The notes: a model not told the origin generated them from the letters alone. 64,000 bases of DNA from Paraburkholderia ferrariae NBRC 106233 (GCF_000685035.1 NZ_BAYB01000006.1:62001-126000), one strand, 5' to 3'. Positions 19,157 through 29,129 are shown, counted from the stretch's first letter. Numbers and translations are program-made.

Positions 19157-19981
19157 ATGTGGAAACGGCTGCGCCCGCATCGGGGCAACCTCATCGTCTG
19201 GCAGTGGCTGCTGCTCGTTGCGTGCTTCGGACTTTGGTACGTGCTCACGAGCCCGACGCTCCTGCCGCCGTTCTATTTCGACGATCCGAACAAGGCCGCC
19301 TTCTTCTTCGGCGAGCCGCAGAAGGTGCTGTTGCGCATCTGGGAATGGTTCACGGGCGGCGAGATCTGGCTGCACCTCTGGGTCACGCTGATCGAAACCG
19401 TGCTGGCGTTCGCGATCGGCACGGTGAGCGGGCTCGCGGTCGGCTTGTGGCTCGCGCTCGCGCCCACGGCCAGTGCGCTCTTCGACCCCTACATCAAGGC
19501 CGCGAACTCGATGCCGCGCGTGATCCTCGCGCCCATCTTCGGCGTGTGGTTCGGTCTTGGCATCTGGTCAAAGGTGGCGCTCGGCGTCACGCTCGTCTTC
19601 TTCATCGTCTTCTTCAACGTCTACCAGGGCGTGAAGGAAGTGAGCCCGGTCGTGCTCGCGAACGCGCGCATGCTGGGCGCGAGCCGCAAGCAGTTGCTGC
19701 GTCACGTTTATCTGCCGAGCGCCATGAGCTGGGTGTTTTCGAGCCTGCACACGTCGGTGGGGCTCGCGTTCGTTGGGTCGGTGGTGGGCGAGTATCTGGG
19801 GTCGGCGAGCGGTGTCGGCTATCTGATCCTGCAGGCCGAAGGCACCTTCGACATCAACACCGTGTTCGCGGGGATACTCGTGCTCACGGCCTTCGCGCTG
19901 ATTCTCGATGCGCTCGTCGGGCTTGCGGAGCGGCGCCTCATGAAGTGGCAGCCCAACGCGGGCGACACCGAAAAACTCTAG
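19157..19981 (+). CDS. ABC transporter permease (SsuC/TauC type)
   Basis: 274 residues, about six transmembrane segments. The cytoplasmic coupling loop reads ANARMLGASRKQLLRHVYLPSA, the EAA-like motif that docks on the ATPase, and the C-terminus has the typical VGEYLGSASGVGYLI. A purine-rich GAGGGGAAA lies shortly before the ATG at 19157; a GTG 45 nt upstream in frame is the alternative start. It completes the importer with the two preceding genes and is convergent with the quinone oxidoreductase gene. Confidence 0.9.
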   Translation: MWKRLRPHRGNLIVWQWLLLVACFGLWYVLTSPTLLPPFYFDDPNKAAFFFGEPQKVLLRIWEWFTGGEIWLHLWVTLIETVLAFAIGTVSGLAVGLWLALAPTASALFDPYIKAANSMPRVILAPIFGVWFGLGIWSKVALGVTLVFFIVFFNVYQGVKEVSPVVLANARMLGASRKQLLRHVYLPSAMSWVFSSLHTSVGLAFVGSVVGEYLGSASGVGYLILQAEGTFDINTVFAGILVLTAFALILDALVGLAERRLMKWQPNAGDTEKL

Positions 19982-20029
19982 ACGGCGCGGCGCGCTTCGC
20001 GCGCGCCGTCTGCATCGCCTGGCCGAAGC

Positions 20030-21001
20030 TCAGGGCTCGATCACGATCTTGCCCGTCACCTTGCGCGAGGCCATGTCCTTGAGGGCCTGGGCGGTATCGG
20101 CGAGCGTATAGCGTTTCGACACGTAGGGCTTGAGCTTGCCTTCGCCGATCCAGCCCACCATCTGCGCGAACGCTGCGGCATTGTGCTTCGGCTCGCGCCG
20201 CGCGAAGTCCCCCCAGAACACGCCGACGAGACTCGCGCCCTTGAGCAGCGTGAGATTGAGCGGCAGCTTCGGGATCTCGCCATTGGCGAAACCCACCACG
20301 AGATAACGGCCGCGCCAGCCGATGCTGCGAAACGCGGGCTCGGCGTATTCGCCGCCCACGGGGTCGTAGATCACGTCGGGGCCGCGGCCGTCGGTGAGCG
20401 CCTTGATGCGCTCGCGCAGGTCTTCGGTGCTGTAGTTGATGGTGGCGTCCGCGCCGAAGCGACGGCACACCTCCAGCTTTTCTTCGCTCGATGCGGCCGC
20501 GATCACGCGCGCGCCGAGCACCTTGCCGATCTCCACGGCCGCAAGACCCACGCCGCCCGCCGCGCCGAGCACGAGCAGGGTTTCGCCCGCCTTCAGCGCG
20601 GCGCGGTCCACCACTGCGTGATGCGAGGTGCCGTAGGCGAGCGTGAAGGCCGCGGCGGTGGCGAAATCCGCGCCGTCGGGCAGCGGCACGCACGCGTCGG
20701 CATTGGCGATCGCCTGCTCGGCGAAGCCGCCCTGGCCGACGTACGCGACGACGGGCGTGCCCGGTGCGAGCCTGACGCCGTCGCCTGCCGCACGCACGAC
20801 GCCCGCGACTTCCGCGCCCGGCGTGAACGGCAGCGGCGGCTTCACCTGGTACTTGTTCTCGATGATCAGCACGTCGGGAAAGTTGACGGCGGCGGCTTTT
20901 ACGTCGATTACGACCTGGCCCGGACCGGGCGTGAGGTCGGGCAGATCTTCGAGCGTGAGCGAATCGGGCGGACCGTACTGGTTGCAGCGAATGGCGCGCA
21001 T
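20030..21001 (-). CDS. zinc-independent NADPH:quinone oxidoreductase family (MDR superfamily)
   Basis: 323 residues. N-terminal GroES-like domain ([29 protein letters not shown]) and a Rossmann domain with the nucleotide motif [22 protein letters not shown]; the catalytic zinc ligands of alcohol dehydrogenases are missing. Members reduce quinones, enones or acyl derivatives with NADPH, so the exact substrate is open. The ATG at 21001 has AAGGAG 6 nt upstream, and the 20 extra in-frame residues up to 21061 are rejected. It looks monocistronic and is divergent from surE. Confidence 0.88.
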   Translation of the reverse strand: MRAIRCNQYGPPDSLTLEDLPDLTPGPGQVVIDVKAAAVNFPDVLIIENKYQVKPPLPFTPGAEVAGVVRAAGDGVRLAPGTPVVAYVGQGGFAEQAIANADACVPLPDGADFATAAAFTLAYGTSHHAVVDRAALKAGETLLVLGAAGGVGLAAVEIGKVLGARVIAAASSEEKLEVCRRFGADATINYSTEDLRERIKALTDGRGPDVIYDPVGGEYAEPAFRSIGWRGRYLVVGFANGEIPKLPLNLTLLKGASLVGVFWGDFARREPKHNAAAFAQMVGWIGEGKLKPYVSKRYTLADTAQALKDMASRKVTGKIVIEP

Positions 21002-21215
21002 CGTGTCTCCTTGTCTGTCGCGTCGTTCATGAAATCGGGAGTGACTGACAGTGTACGGCAAATCGCCAGAATGCGAACGACCGTGCGTTTATTTGCGGCG
21101 CTAAAAAGAGGATTCGAAGCGGGCGTTCCGGCGCCGCGGCATGCGGCGCAAACGTCCACGCGGCAAGCCGGACGAAGCAGTCTGCCGGGCGCGCGCAAGG
21201 CGCGCCGGGCTGTCG

Positions 21216-21244
21216 TTCGCCTGCCTTCTTTCCTCGGTTACAAT
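21216..21244 (+). promoter_or_regulatory. candidate surE promoter, transcription start at or near the ATG
   Basis: TTCGCC (21216-21221), a 17-nt spacer and TACAAT (21239-21244). Only 6 nt separate the -10 box from the surE ATG, and no Shine-Dalgarno is present, which would make the mRNA leaderless. dnaX has the same TACAAT-N6-ATG arrangement. Confidence 0.5.
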
Positions 21245-21250
21245 CGACCG

Positions 21251-22012
21251 ATGCGAATACTACTCAGCAACGACGACGGTTATCTCGCCCCGGGGCTCGC
21301 GGCCCTCTACGAGGCGCTCCAGCCGCTCGGCGAGGTCACCGTGATGGCGCCGGAGCAGAACTGCAGCGGCGCATCGAACTCGCTTACGCTGTGGCGGCCG
21401 CTGTCGGTGCAGCGCTCCAGGACCACCGGTTTTCACTACGTGAACGGCACGCCCACCGACTCGGTGCACATCGCGCTCACCGGCATGCTGGAGCACCGGC
21501 CCGACCTCGTGGTTTCCGGCATCAACAACGGCCAGAACATGGGCGAGGACACGCTGTACTCGGGCACCGTGGCAGCCGCCACGGAAGGCATCATGTTCGG
21601 CGTGCCGGCCATTGCGTTTTCACTCGTTGACAAAGACTGGGCGCACCTCGATTCCGCTGCGCGCGTGGCCGCTGAAATCGTCGCGCATTACCTCGCGCAT
21701 CCGTTGCCGGGGCATCCGTTGCTGAACGTCAATATTCCGAATCTGCCGTACGACGAACTCGGCGAGTGGCGCGTAACGCGCCTCGGCAAGCGCCACCCCT
21801 CGCAGCCGGTGATCCGGCAGACCGATCCGCGCGGCGAGCCGATCTACTGGATCGGCCCCTCGGGCAGCGCGCGCGACGCGAGCGAGGGCACGGATTTTCA
21901 CGCGGTGTCGCACGGCCACGTGTCGATCACGCCGCTGCAACTCGATCTGACCCACACGCAGATGTTGCCGAAGACGCACGAATGGGTGCGCCGGGGCGGC
22001 AGCGCTTCATGA
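21251..22012 (+). CDS. surE: 5'/3'-nucleotidase SurE
   Basis: 253 residues. The metal site is at the very N-terminus ([15 protein letters not shown], Asp8 and Asp9), followed by the [10 protein letters not shown] and [25 protein letters not shown] segments that line the active site of SurE. The enzyme dephosphorylates nucleoside monophosphates and short polyphosphate and is linked to stationary-phase survival. The stop overlaps the pcm start (ATGA), so translation is coupled. It heads the conserved surE-pcm-nlpD-rpoS block. Confidence 0.97.
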   Translation: MRILLSNDDGYLAPGLAALYEALQPLGEVTVMAPEQNCSGASNSLTLWRPLSVQRSRTTGFHYVNGTPTDSVHIALTGMLEHRPDLVVSGINNGQNMGEDTLYSGTVAAATEGIMFGVPAIAFSLVDKDWAHLDSAARVAAEIVAHYLAHPLPGHPLLNVNIPNLPYDELGEWRVTRLGKRHPSQPVIRQTDPRGEPIYWIGPSGSARDASEGTDFHAVSHGHVSITPLQLDLTHTQMLPKTHEWVRRGGSAS

Positions 22013-23199
22013 CGGGCGAGCGCACCCGGCGTTTTCCGCTTGGACTCGCGGATCTCGTTCGCGAGCCGCGCCGCCGCGACGCGCGGCCAGCCGGTGCGGG
22101 CGCGGGCGAGACGCGGGCGCCGTTCGCGGGCGCGTCCAAACCTGCGGCGGTGAAAAGCGTGCCCGCGCCGGCGATGCCGCACGCGGGCGTCAAGAGCGGC
22201 GCCGCAGGCGGTGCCGCAGCGGCCAGGCCGATGCCGACGCGCGCGAGCCAGGCCGCGCAGGCTGCCGGGGCGAAGGGCATCGCGCAGGGGGCTGCGAATG
22301 GGCCGGCGAAGGTTCCAGCGAAGGTGACAACGAAGGTTCCAATGCAAGGCCCGGCGAAGGCGCCCGCTAAGAGCGCAATGCCTTCGCCCGCCCGCGCGGG
22401 CACCGTGCGCCGCAGCGACACGGCGCCCCGCGCCGCCGCGCCGCTACCCGCTTCCGCGAATCGCCCCGCCGGCGCGCGCCCAGCCGTATCCCCGCGTCCC
22501 GGCGCAGTGCCGGCCACTGGCGCTCCCGGCGTGCCGTTGAACAGCGCGCTTGCGCTGACTTCGGAACGGGTTCGCGAACGCATGGTCGAACGCGTGCGGG
22601 CGAACGGCATTGCCGACCCGCGCGTGCTCCAGGCGCTCGCGGGCGTGCCGCGCCACATGTTCGTCGATCCGGGTCTCGCGACCCAGGCCTACGAAGATGC
22701 GGCGCTGCCGATCGGCCATCAGCAGACCATCTCGAAGCCCTCGGTGGTGGCCCGCATGCTCGAACTCGCGGGCGCGGGCCGCACGCTGGATCGCGTGCTG
22801 GAGATCGGCACGGGCTGCGGCTATCAGGCCGCGGTGCTGAGCCGCATCGCGCGCGACGTGTATTCGATTGAACGCATCAAGCCGCTGTACGAGCGGGCGA
22901 AGACGAATCTGCGCCCGCTGCGCATCCCGAATATCCGCCTGCACTATGGCGATGGACGGCTCGGATTGCCGTCGGCGGCGCCATTCGACGCGATCGTGAT
23001 CGCGGCCGCGGGCTTCGACGTGCCGCAAGCGCTGCTCGAACAACTCGCCATTGGCGGGCGGCTCGTGGCGCCGGTCGCGTCGGCCGGCAGCGATACGGTC
23101 CAGGTGCTCACGCTCGTCGAGCGCACGGGCCCGGCGCAGTGGCGGGAGTCGCGGCTTGATCGCGTTTTCTTTGTCCCCTTAAAATCCGGAGTGATCTGA
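22009..23199 (+). CDS. pcm: protein-L-isoaspartate O-methyltransferase with long N-terminal extension
   Basis: 396 residues, nearly twice the roughly 208 of Escherichia coli Pcm. The catalytic domain occupies about residues 185-396: [16 protein letters not shown], the [28 protein letters not shown] segment and SAM motif [12 protein letters not shown] (residues 263-272). The first 180 residues are low complexity, rich in Ala, Pro, Lys and Gly, and probably disordered. Pcm repairs isoaspartyl damage in proteins. The start is fixed by the ATGA overlap with surE. The extension could be removed only by using a start deep inside the frame with no visible ribosome site, so I keep it. Confidence 0.93.
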   Translation: MTGERTRRFPLGLADLVREPRRRDARPAGAGAGETRAPFAGASKPAAVKSVPAPAMPHAGVKSGAAGGAAAARPMPTRASQAAQAAGAKGIAQGAANGPAKVPAKVTTKVPMQGPAKAPAKSAMPSPARAGTVRRSDTAPRAAAPLPASANRPAGARPAVSPRPGAVPATGAPGVPLNSALALTSERVRERMVERVRANGIADPRVLQALAGVPRHMFVDPGLATQAYEDAALPIGHQQTISKPSVVARMLELAGAGRTLDRVLEIGTGCGYQAAVLSRIARDVYSIERIKPLYERAKTNLRPLRIPNIRLHYGDGRLGLPSAAPFDAIVIAAAGFDVPQALLEQLAIGGRLVAPVASAGSDTVQVLTLVERTGPAQWRESRLDRVFFVPLKSGVI

Positions 23200-23204
23200 A
23201 ACCG

Positions 23205-24122
23205 ATGAGTATGTTGCGCGCGATGCAAAGAAACCGCCCGAAAGCCGACCTGACCGTAGCCCAGCGCAGTGCTTCTGTCATCGCGCTCTGTCTGTTGACG
23301 GCCTGCGCGACGCGGCTCGATCAGGCGCCCGTCGTCGACCGCACGGAGCCGGCCGCTACCGCCGCCGCGCAGCCCGCGGTGCCGCTCGGACCGCCGCCTC
23401 CGGGATACTACCGGGTGAAACCTGGCGACACGTTATACAGAATTGCGCTCGAAAACGGCCAGAACTATCGCGACATCGCGACGTGGAACAATCTCACCAA
23501 TCCGAATCAGATTGAAGTGGATCAATTGTTGCGCGTGGCGCCTCCGGGTGCGAACGTGGCGGGCTCCACACCGGGCGTCGTGACCGCACCGGTGCCGGGC
23601 GGCAACGTAACCAGCGTGCCGCCGGGTTCCGCCGCGGCCATGCCGCCGATGATCGGCTCGGGCGCCAACGGCGCTACCGCCGTGCCGCCGCAAACGCAGC
23701 CGCAAACGTCGCCGCAAGCGCAGCCGCAGGCGAGCGACAGCGCGGCGCCCGCGGGCAACATCGCGCTCGCGTGGCCGGTGCGCGGTCCCGTGCTCGCTGG
23801 TTTCGACGACACGAAGAACAAGGGCATCGATATCGGCGGCGCGGCGGGCGATCCGGTCAGGGCGGCAGGCGACGGACGCGTGGTTTATGCCGGAAATGGG
23901 CTGCGCGGATACGGCAATCTCATTATCATCAAGCATGACGCCACCTTTTTGACAGCGTATGCACACAACCGAGCTTTGATGGTAAAAGAAGGGGATGCGG
24001 TCACCAAAGGTCAGAAGATCGCCGAAATGGGAAATAGTGATTCGGACCGTGTGATGCTGCATTTCGAAGTTCGCCGTCAGGGCAAGCCCGTCGACCCACT
24101 GAAGTACTTGCCGCCGCAATAA
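23205..24122 (+). CDS. nlpD: murein hydrolase activator NlpD (lipoprotein, LysM + degenerate LytM)
   Basis: 305 residues. A signal peptide ends in the lipobox LLTAC (Cys34), giving an outer-membrane lipoprotein. A LysM domain follows (YYRVKPGDTLYRIALENGQNYRDIATWNNL), then a Pro/Gln/Ala linker and a LytM/M23 domain. The zinc ligands are missing: the first histidine of the HxxxD motif is Ile in GIDIGG, and the HxH pair is reduced to MLHFEV. Such degenerate LytM proteins do not cut peptidoglycan but activate AmiC-type amidases at the septum. It starts 5 nt after pcm. In enterobacteria a main rpoS promoter lies inside nlpD; I cannot place one confidently here. Confidence 0.94.
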   Translation: MSMLRAMQRNRPKADLTVAQRSASVIALCLLTACATRLDQAPVVDRTEPAATAAAQPAVPLGPPPPGYYRVKPGDTLYRIALENGQNYRDIATWNNLTNPNQIEVDQLLRVAPPGANVAGSTPGVVTAPVPGGNVTSVPPGSAAAMPPMIGSGANGATAVPPQTQPQTSPQAQPQASDSAAPAGNIALAWPVRGPVLAGFDDTKNKGIDIGGAAGDPVRAAGDGRVVYAGNGLRGYGNLIIIKHDATFLTAYAHNRALMVKEGDAVTKGQKIAEMGNSDSDRVMLHFEVRRQGKPVDPLKYLPPQ

Positions 24123-24135
24123 TAGCGAGCCGACC

Positions 24136-25218
24136 ATGCCGAAATCGAAGCGCCGTCTGCAGCAAACCGAGTCTGACAGCCAAGCCGCCCCGGTTTCGGT
24201 CGAGGACGGCGCTGCGTCGGCCGACGACGAGGCGCTGTCCGAGAACGACAACGGCCGCGATTTCGACGAACGCGAAGCGGCGGCGGACGAAGAAGGCGGC
24301 ACGCGCGAGGCCGCCGGCCCGGCGCCGGACGCCGACGACTTCCGCGCGATCCTGCAGGCCGAACTCACGGCCGACACCATCCAGCATTATCTGAACCGGA
24401 TCAGCGTGAAGCCGCTGCTCACGGTCGAGGAAGAGCAGCGCTACTCGCGTCTTGCGAAGGCGGGCGAGTTCGAGGCGCGCCAGGTCATGATCGAGCGCAA
24501 TCTGCGGCTCGTGGTGAGCATCGCGAAGGGCTACCTGAATCGCGGCGTGCCGCTGCTCGACCTGATCGAAGAGGGCAATCTCGGCCTCATGCACGCGATC
24601 GAGAAGTTCGATCCCGCACGCGGCTTCCGTTTCTCGACCTATGCCACCTGGTGGATCCGCCAGAGCATCGAACGCGCGATCATGAACCAGGCACGCACGG
24701 TGCGCCTGCCGGTGCACGTGATCCGCGAGTTGAACCAGGTGCTGCGCGCGAAGCGCCATCTCGAAAAGAATTCGCTGAATGCCGATAGGGCTTCCGAGCG
24801 GCGCGACGCGAGCATCGACGACATCGCCTATCTCACGGGCAAGACCACCGAGGAAGTCACCGACATCCTCGCGCTCAACGAACATACGGCTTCGCTCGAC
24901 GCGCCGCTCGATCTCGATCCCGCGAGCAGCCTGCTCGATCTGCTCTCGGACGACCAGAGCCAGTCGCCGGACGCCGAAGTGCAGCACCGCGAACTCGAAA
25001 CGCTCACGCGCGCGTGGCTCGGACGCCTCTCGGACAAGCACCGCCACGTGATCGAGCGCCGCTTCGGGCTGAACCATATCGAGCCCGCGACACTCGAAGA
25101 GCTGGCCGACGAAATGGGCCTGACCCGCGAGCGCGTGCGCCAGATCCAGCAGGAAGCCCTGGTGCGGCTCAAGCGCTTCTTCGCTTCCAACGGCGTACGC
25201 AAGGACGCCGTCCTGTAA
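24136..25218 (+). CDS. rpoS: RNA polymerase sigma factor RpoS
   Basis: 360 residues. An acidic N-terminal region of about 70 residues precedes sigma region 1.2/2.1 (DTIQHYLNRISVKPLLTVEEEQRY), region 2 (LIEEGNLGLMHAIEKFDPARGFRFSTYATWWIRQSIERAI), region 3 and region 4.2 with the helix-turn-helix TLEELADEMGLTRERVRQIQ. It directs transcription in stationary phase and general stress. Its position after nlpD separates it from the similar rpoD. The start lies 13 nt after the nlpD stop. Confidence 0.97.
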   Translation: MPKSKRRLQQTESDSQAAPVSVEDGAASADDEALSENDNGRDFDEREAAADEEGGTREAAGPAPDADDFRAILQAELTADTIQHYLNRISVKPLLTVEEEQRYSRLAKAGEFEARQVMIERNLRLVVSIAKGYLNRGVPLLDLIEEGNLGLMHAIEKFDPARGFRFSTYATWWIRQSIERAIMNQARTVRLPVHVIRELNQVLRAKRHLEKNSLNADRASERRDASIDDIAYLTGKTTEEVTDILALNEHTASLDAPLDLDPASSLLDLLSDDQSQSPDAEVQHRELETLTRAWLGRLSDKHRHVIERRFGLNHIEPATLEELADEMGLTRERVRQIQQEALVRLKRFFASNGVRKDAVL

Positions 25219-25235
25219 TTTCCGCAGCTCGATTC

Positions 25236-26012
25236 ATGACACCTGTACTCGTATTCGACATCGAGACGATTCCCGATGTCGACGGCATTCGCCGTCTCGA
25301 CAATCTTCCCGCTTCGCTGACCGACGCCGAAGTGGCCGGGCATGCCTTCGCCGCGCGCCGCGAGAAAACCGGCAGCGATTTTCTGCCGCACCATCTGCAG
25401 CGCGTGGCCGCCATCTCGTGCGTGTTCCGCGACGGCCAGGGTTTTCGCGTGCGCTCGCTCGGCACGCCCGAGGATGGCGAAGCCGCGCTCATCCAGTCGT
25501 TCTACCGCACGATCGAAAAGTACACGCCGCAACTGGTGTCCTGGAACGGCGGCGGCTTCGACCTGCCGGTGCTGCATTACCGCGCGCTCGTGCACGGCAT
25601 CCGCGCGTCGCGCTACTGGGACCTCGGCGAGGACGACCGCGAATTCAAGTGGAACAACTACATCAGCCGTTATCACTCGCGTCACACCGACCTGATGGAC
25701 GTGCTGGCGATGTACCAGGCGCGCGCGAATGCGCCGCTCGACGCGCTTGCGAAGCTCTGCGGCTTTCCGGGCAAGCTCGGCATGGACGGCGGCCAGGTGT
25801 GGAGCGCGTTCCAGGAAGGGCGCATCGAGGAAATCCGCAACTACTGCGAAACCGATGTGGTCAACACCTACCTGCTGTATTGCCGGTTTCAGTTGATGCG
25901 CGGCGGTTTTTCCGAGCGCGAATACGAAGACGAAATCGTGCACGTGAAGAACGCGCTGGCGATGGAGCCGGCGCCGCACTGGGCCGAGTATCTCGCCGCC
26001 TTCGGCGCGTGA
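25236..26012 (+). CDS. PolB-like 3'-5' exonuclease domain protein
   Basis: 258 residues. The fold is that of DEDDy exonucleases: motif I VFDIETIPD (Asp8, Glu10), a second motif SWNGGGFDLPVLHYR and the C-terminal YCETDVVNTYLLYCR with Tyr and Asp. This small stand-alone family resembles the proofreading domain of family B polymerases; its physiological role is not settled. The ATG at 25236 lies 17 nt after the rpoS stop and immediately before motif I, so upstream frame extension into rpoS is rejected. It may be transcribed with rpoS and is convergent with the EEP-family gene. Confidence 0.85.
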   Translation: MTPVLVFDIETIPDVDGIRRLDNLPASLTDAEVAGHAFAARREKTGSDFLPHHLQRVAAISCVFRDGQGFRVRSLGTPEDGEAALIQSFYRTIEKYTPQLVSWNGGGFDLPVLHYRALVHGIRASRYWDLGEDDREFKWNNYISRYHSRHTDLMDVLAMYQARANAPLDALAKLCGFPGKLGMDGGQVWSAFQEGRIEEIRNYCETDVVNTYLLYCRFQLMRGGFSEREYEDEIVHVKNALAMEPAPHWAEYLAAFGA

Positions 26013-26049
26013 GCGGCTGCCTCGAGGCGCTCGGGGCATATCGTACCGC

Positions 26050-26910
26050 TCAGTCTAGTTCCAGCACGATGGGCTGATGGTCCGAGGCCCGGGTCGCGCC
26101 GTCGATCTCGCAGCGTCGGAGACGCTCGCGCAGATCCTCGGTGACGAACACGAAATCGCACGCCATCGGTCCGGACGACCACTGCTCCGTGTCGTAGACG
26201 CCCGCTGTCGGCGGCGGCGTTGCGCCCGGGTGCAGCGCCATCCACGCATCGACGAATGCCGGGCTGTCTGCGATGGGTTCGAGCATGCGGGCGTACGCCT
26301 CGCTGCCCCACGCGCTGTTGAAGTCCCCGCACAGGATCGCGCTGACAGGGCGGCCTGTCGGCGCGAACGGGCCGTTACCTTTTTCTCCCGGCGCGGGGGC
26401 GGCCGCGTGGCCTGCCGCTTCGTGCTGGAGCCGCCGCAGTTCATCGACCTGCGCGAGCCGCTGCCGCGCCGAGTAAAACTCCAGATGCGTGACCAGCACG
26501 CGCAGCGCACCGCCCGGCGCGCCGAGCACGGCCTCCAGGGCGACCCGCTGCATGGAGGGCGCGGCGGGGTCGGCAGGCCAGGGCAGGGCGTGGCGGAACA
26601 CCTGGGCGACGGGAAGCCGCGTTGCGATGGCGTTGCCGAACTGGCGCCGCCCCGCGTTGGCGGCGCCGGGCGCGGCCGGAAGATCGGCGCCGATGGCTTC
26701 GATCACGGTATAGCCGGGCAACCGTGCCGCCAGTTCGGCGAACTGATCGCCGCCGGGGGAGCCGGGCAGGCCGGCGAACCCACGCGTGACTTCTTGCAGG
26801 CAGAGCACGTCGAAGTCGGCGAGGCGCCGTGCCTCGTGCACGGTGTGGGCCAGATCGGCCACGCCTGCGGCGCTGCGTCCCCACTGAACGTTCCAACTGA
26901 GCAATTTCAC
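26050..26910 (-). CDS. endonuclease/exonuclease/phosphatase (EEP) family protein
   Basis: 286 residues from the GTG at 26910, which begins VKLLSWNVQWG and has GGGAG 7 nt upstream; a further GTG at 26937 is the alternative. EEP motifs in order: SWNVQWG, VLCLQEV, GNAIATRLP, VTHLEF, LCGDFNSAWGSE and the C-terminal ASDHQPIVLEL with the catalytic Asp-His pair. The family contains DNase I-like nucleases, AP endonucleases and phosphodiesterases; no feature allows a closer call. There is no signal peptide, so it is probably cytoplasmic. Confidence 0.83.
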   Translation of the reverse strand: MKLLSWNVQWGRSAAGVADLAHTVHEARRLADFDVLCLQEVTRGFAGLPGSPGGDQFAELAARLPGYTVIEAIGADLPAAPGAANAGRRQFGNAIATRLPVAQVFRHALPWPADPAAPSMQRVALEAVLGAPGGALRVLVTHLEFYSARQRLAQVDELRRLQHEAAGHAAAPAPGEKGNGPFAPTGRPVSAILCGDFNSAWGSEAYARMLEPIADSPAFVDAWMALHPGATPPPTAGVYDTEQWSSGPMACDFVFVTEDLRERLRRCEIDGATRASDHQPIVLELD

Positions 26911-27018
26911 GGACGACTCCCGAAGCGCAATCGACACGGCTTCAATGTAGCCGAACGCGGGTCTGCCCGTAGTGCGTGCCCTGGTGCGCGCCCCGGCGCC
27001 AGCCGGGCCAGAAACGCC

Positions 27019-27309
27019 TCAGCGCGGCAGACCGGGGCACGACCCGCGCATCGCGGCCGTGACGCGTTGCTGGTCGTCGAAAAACACGGCGAAATGCGTG
27101 CCGCTGTTGTCGCCCAGCGCATACTGGAAGCAACTGTTGCCGGAGGCGCCGTATTCGCTGTCCGGCGGCCCGATGCGTCGCACGACGTCTTGCTGGGTCA
27201 TGCCTGGCGAGACCTGGCTGATGATCGTTTCGGGCTTGACGGAGGAGGCGCAGGCGGCGAGGCTCAGAAGGATGGCCGCGGCGATGGCGCAGTGAGTGAG
27301 CTTGCTCAT
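27019..27309 (-). CDS. small SmpA/OmlA-like (BamE-fold) lipoprotein
   Basis: 96 residues. The signal peptide MSKLTHCAIAAAILLSLAAC ends in a lipobox with Cys20. The short mature part has the SmpA/OmlA pattern SPGMTQQDVVRRIGPPDSEY, typical of BamE-fold domains. It is a single compact domain, so it could be a BamE-like or OsmE-like envelope protein, but bamE proper is usually next to fur or in another place, so I do not assign it. The ATG at 27309 directly precedes the signal peptide, and AGGAA is located shortly upstream. Confidence 0.75.
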   Translation of the reverse strand: MSKLTHCAIAAAILLSLAACASSVKPETIISQVSPGMTQQDVVRRIGPPDSEYGASGNSCFQYALGDNSGTHFAVFFDDQQRVTAAMRGSCPGLPR

Positions 27310-27576
27310 TCGATTCCTGTTGGTGAAAGTGGCATTGTCCATGCGCGAGGCATGGAAGATCCATCGGGTTAATCGAGCAACGCGCGAGGCAGCCGGTGCG
27401 ACGACACGGCCGGACGGGATCGGAAGACGGGATCGTTACAAAAGAATGCAGGGACGAATGCAGGGACCGGCGGGCGCAGCGCGGTGCCGGCCTCATCGTG
27501 CCGGGCGCGCGCGCCGACTTCGTCTACAATCTCGCCTTTGCCCAATTTTCACTCACCGTCTGTCAGGAATCCGCTG

Positions 27577-29043
27577 GTGTCTCAAGCCGCCCCCGACCCT
27601 CAACCCGAACCCGTAGAAGCCGCGCCCGCCGCGGCCGTGCCCGCGAAGCGCAGCAAGCGCGAGCGCCGGGCCGAGCGGCGTGCCGCCGCCGACGCGTCGG
27701 TCCTTCATGCCCCGATTCTGGAGATCGAGTCGCTCGATATGGAGGCGCGCGGCGTCGGCCGCACCGTCACCGAAACGGGCGAGCCGGGCAAGGTGATCTT
27801 CGTCGAGGGCGCACTGCCCGGCGAACGCGTCACCTATTCGAGCTACCGCAAAAAGCCGAGCTTCGAGCAGGCTCAGGTGGTGGACGTGCTCCGCGAAAGC
27901 GTGATCCGCACGAAACCGCAGTGCAAGTTCTTCGGCACCTGCGGCGGCTGCTCGATGCAGCATCTGGACGTGCGCGCGCAGATCGCCGTCAAGCAGCGCG
28001 TGCTCGAAGACAACCTCGCGCATCTTTCGAAGGTGCGCGCCGAAACCCTCTTCCGGCCCATTCACGGCCCGTCCTGGGGCTATCGCTACCGCGCGCGCCT
28101 GACCGTGCGCGACGTGCCGAAAAAGGGCGGGGTGCTGGTGGGCTTCCACGAGCGCAAGAGCAGCTACGTCGCCGACATGACGAGCTGCGAGGTGCTGCCG
28201 CCGCACGTTTCGGCGATGCTTGTGCCGCTGCGCCAACTGGTCGAAGGGCTGTCGATCCGCGATCGCATGCCGCAGATCGAGCTGGCCGTGGGCGCGAGCG
28301 TGACGGCGCTCGTGCTGCGGATCCTGGAGCCGCTCACCGCCGCCGACGAAGCGCTGTTGCGCACCTTCGCCGACGCGCACAACGTGCAGTTCTGGCTCCA
28401 GCCGAAGGGGCCGGACACGGTGTTCCCGTTCTATCCGCTCGATGCGCAGCTCGACTACACGCTGCCCGAGTTCGATATCCGCATGCCGTTCAAGCCGACG
28501 GACTTCACGCAGGTCAATCATCAGATCAATCGCGTGCTGGTTGGCCGTGCGCTGCGCCTGCTCGCGCCACAGCCGGGCGACCGCGTGCTCGACCTGTTCT
28601 GCGGCATCGGCAACTTCACGCTGCCGCTCGCGCGCCTCGCGCGCGAGGTGGTGGGCATCGAAGGCAGCGAAACGTTGACGGCGCGCGCGCTCGAAAATGC
28701 GCGTGCGAATGGGGTGGACGGCCACACGTCGTTCGCCTGCCGCAACCTGTTCGAAGTGACCGCGGACGATATGCGCGCGCTGGGTGCGTTCGACAAGTTC
28801 CTCGTCGATCCGCCGCGCGAAGGGGCGCTCGCCGTGTCGAAGGCGCTTGCGGATATCGCGCAAAGCGGCGAAGGCCCGCTGCCGAAGCGCATCGTCTATG
28901 TGTCGTGCAATCCTTCGACGCTGGCGCGCGATGCGGGCCTGCTCGTGCACGAGGCCGGCTACCGGCTGAAGGGCGCGGGCGTGGTGAACATGTTCCCGCA
29001 CACGTCGCACGTGGAGTCGATTGCGCTATTCGAGCGCGATTGA
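27577..29043 (+). CDS. rlmD: 23S rRNA (uracil(1939)-C(5))-methyltransferase RlmD
   Basis: 488 residues from a GTG with AGGAA about 8 nt upstream. A basic, Ala/Pro-rich leader of about 40 residues is followed by a TRAM domain ([17 protein letters not shown]), iron-sulfur cysteines 116, 122 and 125 ([10 protein letters not shown]), SAM motif [15 protein letters not shown], the VDPPREGA motif and the catalytic [10 protein letters not shown] (Cys444). It methylates U1939 of 23S rRNA. It is convergent with bamD through a bidirectional terminator. Older names are RumA and YgcA. Confidence 0.94.
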   Translation: MSQAAPDPQPEPVEAAPAAAVPAKRSKRERRAERRAAADASVLHAPILEIESLDMEARGVGRTVTETGEPGKVIFVEGALPGERVTYSSYRKKPSFEQAQVVDVLRESVIRTKPQCKFFGTCGGCSMQHLDVRAQIAVKQRVLEDNLAHLSKVRAETLFRPIHGPSWGYRYRARLTVRDVPKKGGVLVGFHERKSSYVADMTSCEVLPPHVSAMLVPLRQLVEGLSIRDRMPQIELAVGASVTALVLRILEPLTAADEALLRTFADAHNVQFWLQPKGPDTVFPFYPLDAQLDYTLPEFDIRMPFKPTDFTQVNHQINRVLVGRALRLLAPQPGDRVLDLFCGIGNFTLPLARLAREVVGIEGSETLTARALENARANGVDGHTSFACRNLFEVTADDMRALGAFDKFLVDPPREGALAVSKALADIAQSGEGPLPKRIVYVSCNPSTLARDAGLLVHEAGYRLKGAGVVNMFPHTSHVESIALFERD

Positions 29044-29091
29044 ATAACTGAGCGTCAGGGCCAGCGCCGGAGCGCAGGCGAAAAAAGCACG

Positions 29092-29129
29092 AAAAAAAGC
29101 CCCGCATTTTTCGCGGGGCTTTGTTTTTT
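29092..29129. terminator. bidirectional terminator between rlmD and bamD
   Basis: Stem AGCCCCGC/GCGGGGCT (29098-29105 with 29113-29120), loop ATTTTTC, with a run of seven A before and a T-rich TTGTTTTTT after. It serves both convergent genes. Confidence 0.92.

Noticed and set aside
26911..26937. Upstream GTG start for the EEP-family gene
   Set aside because: It has no ribosome site, whereas GGGAG lies 7 nt before the GTG at 26910, directly ahead of the conserved start strand.
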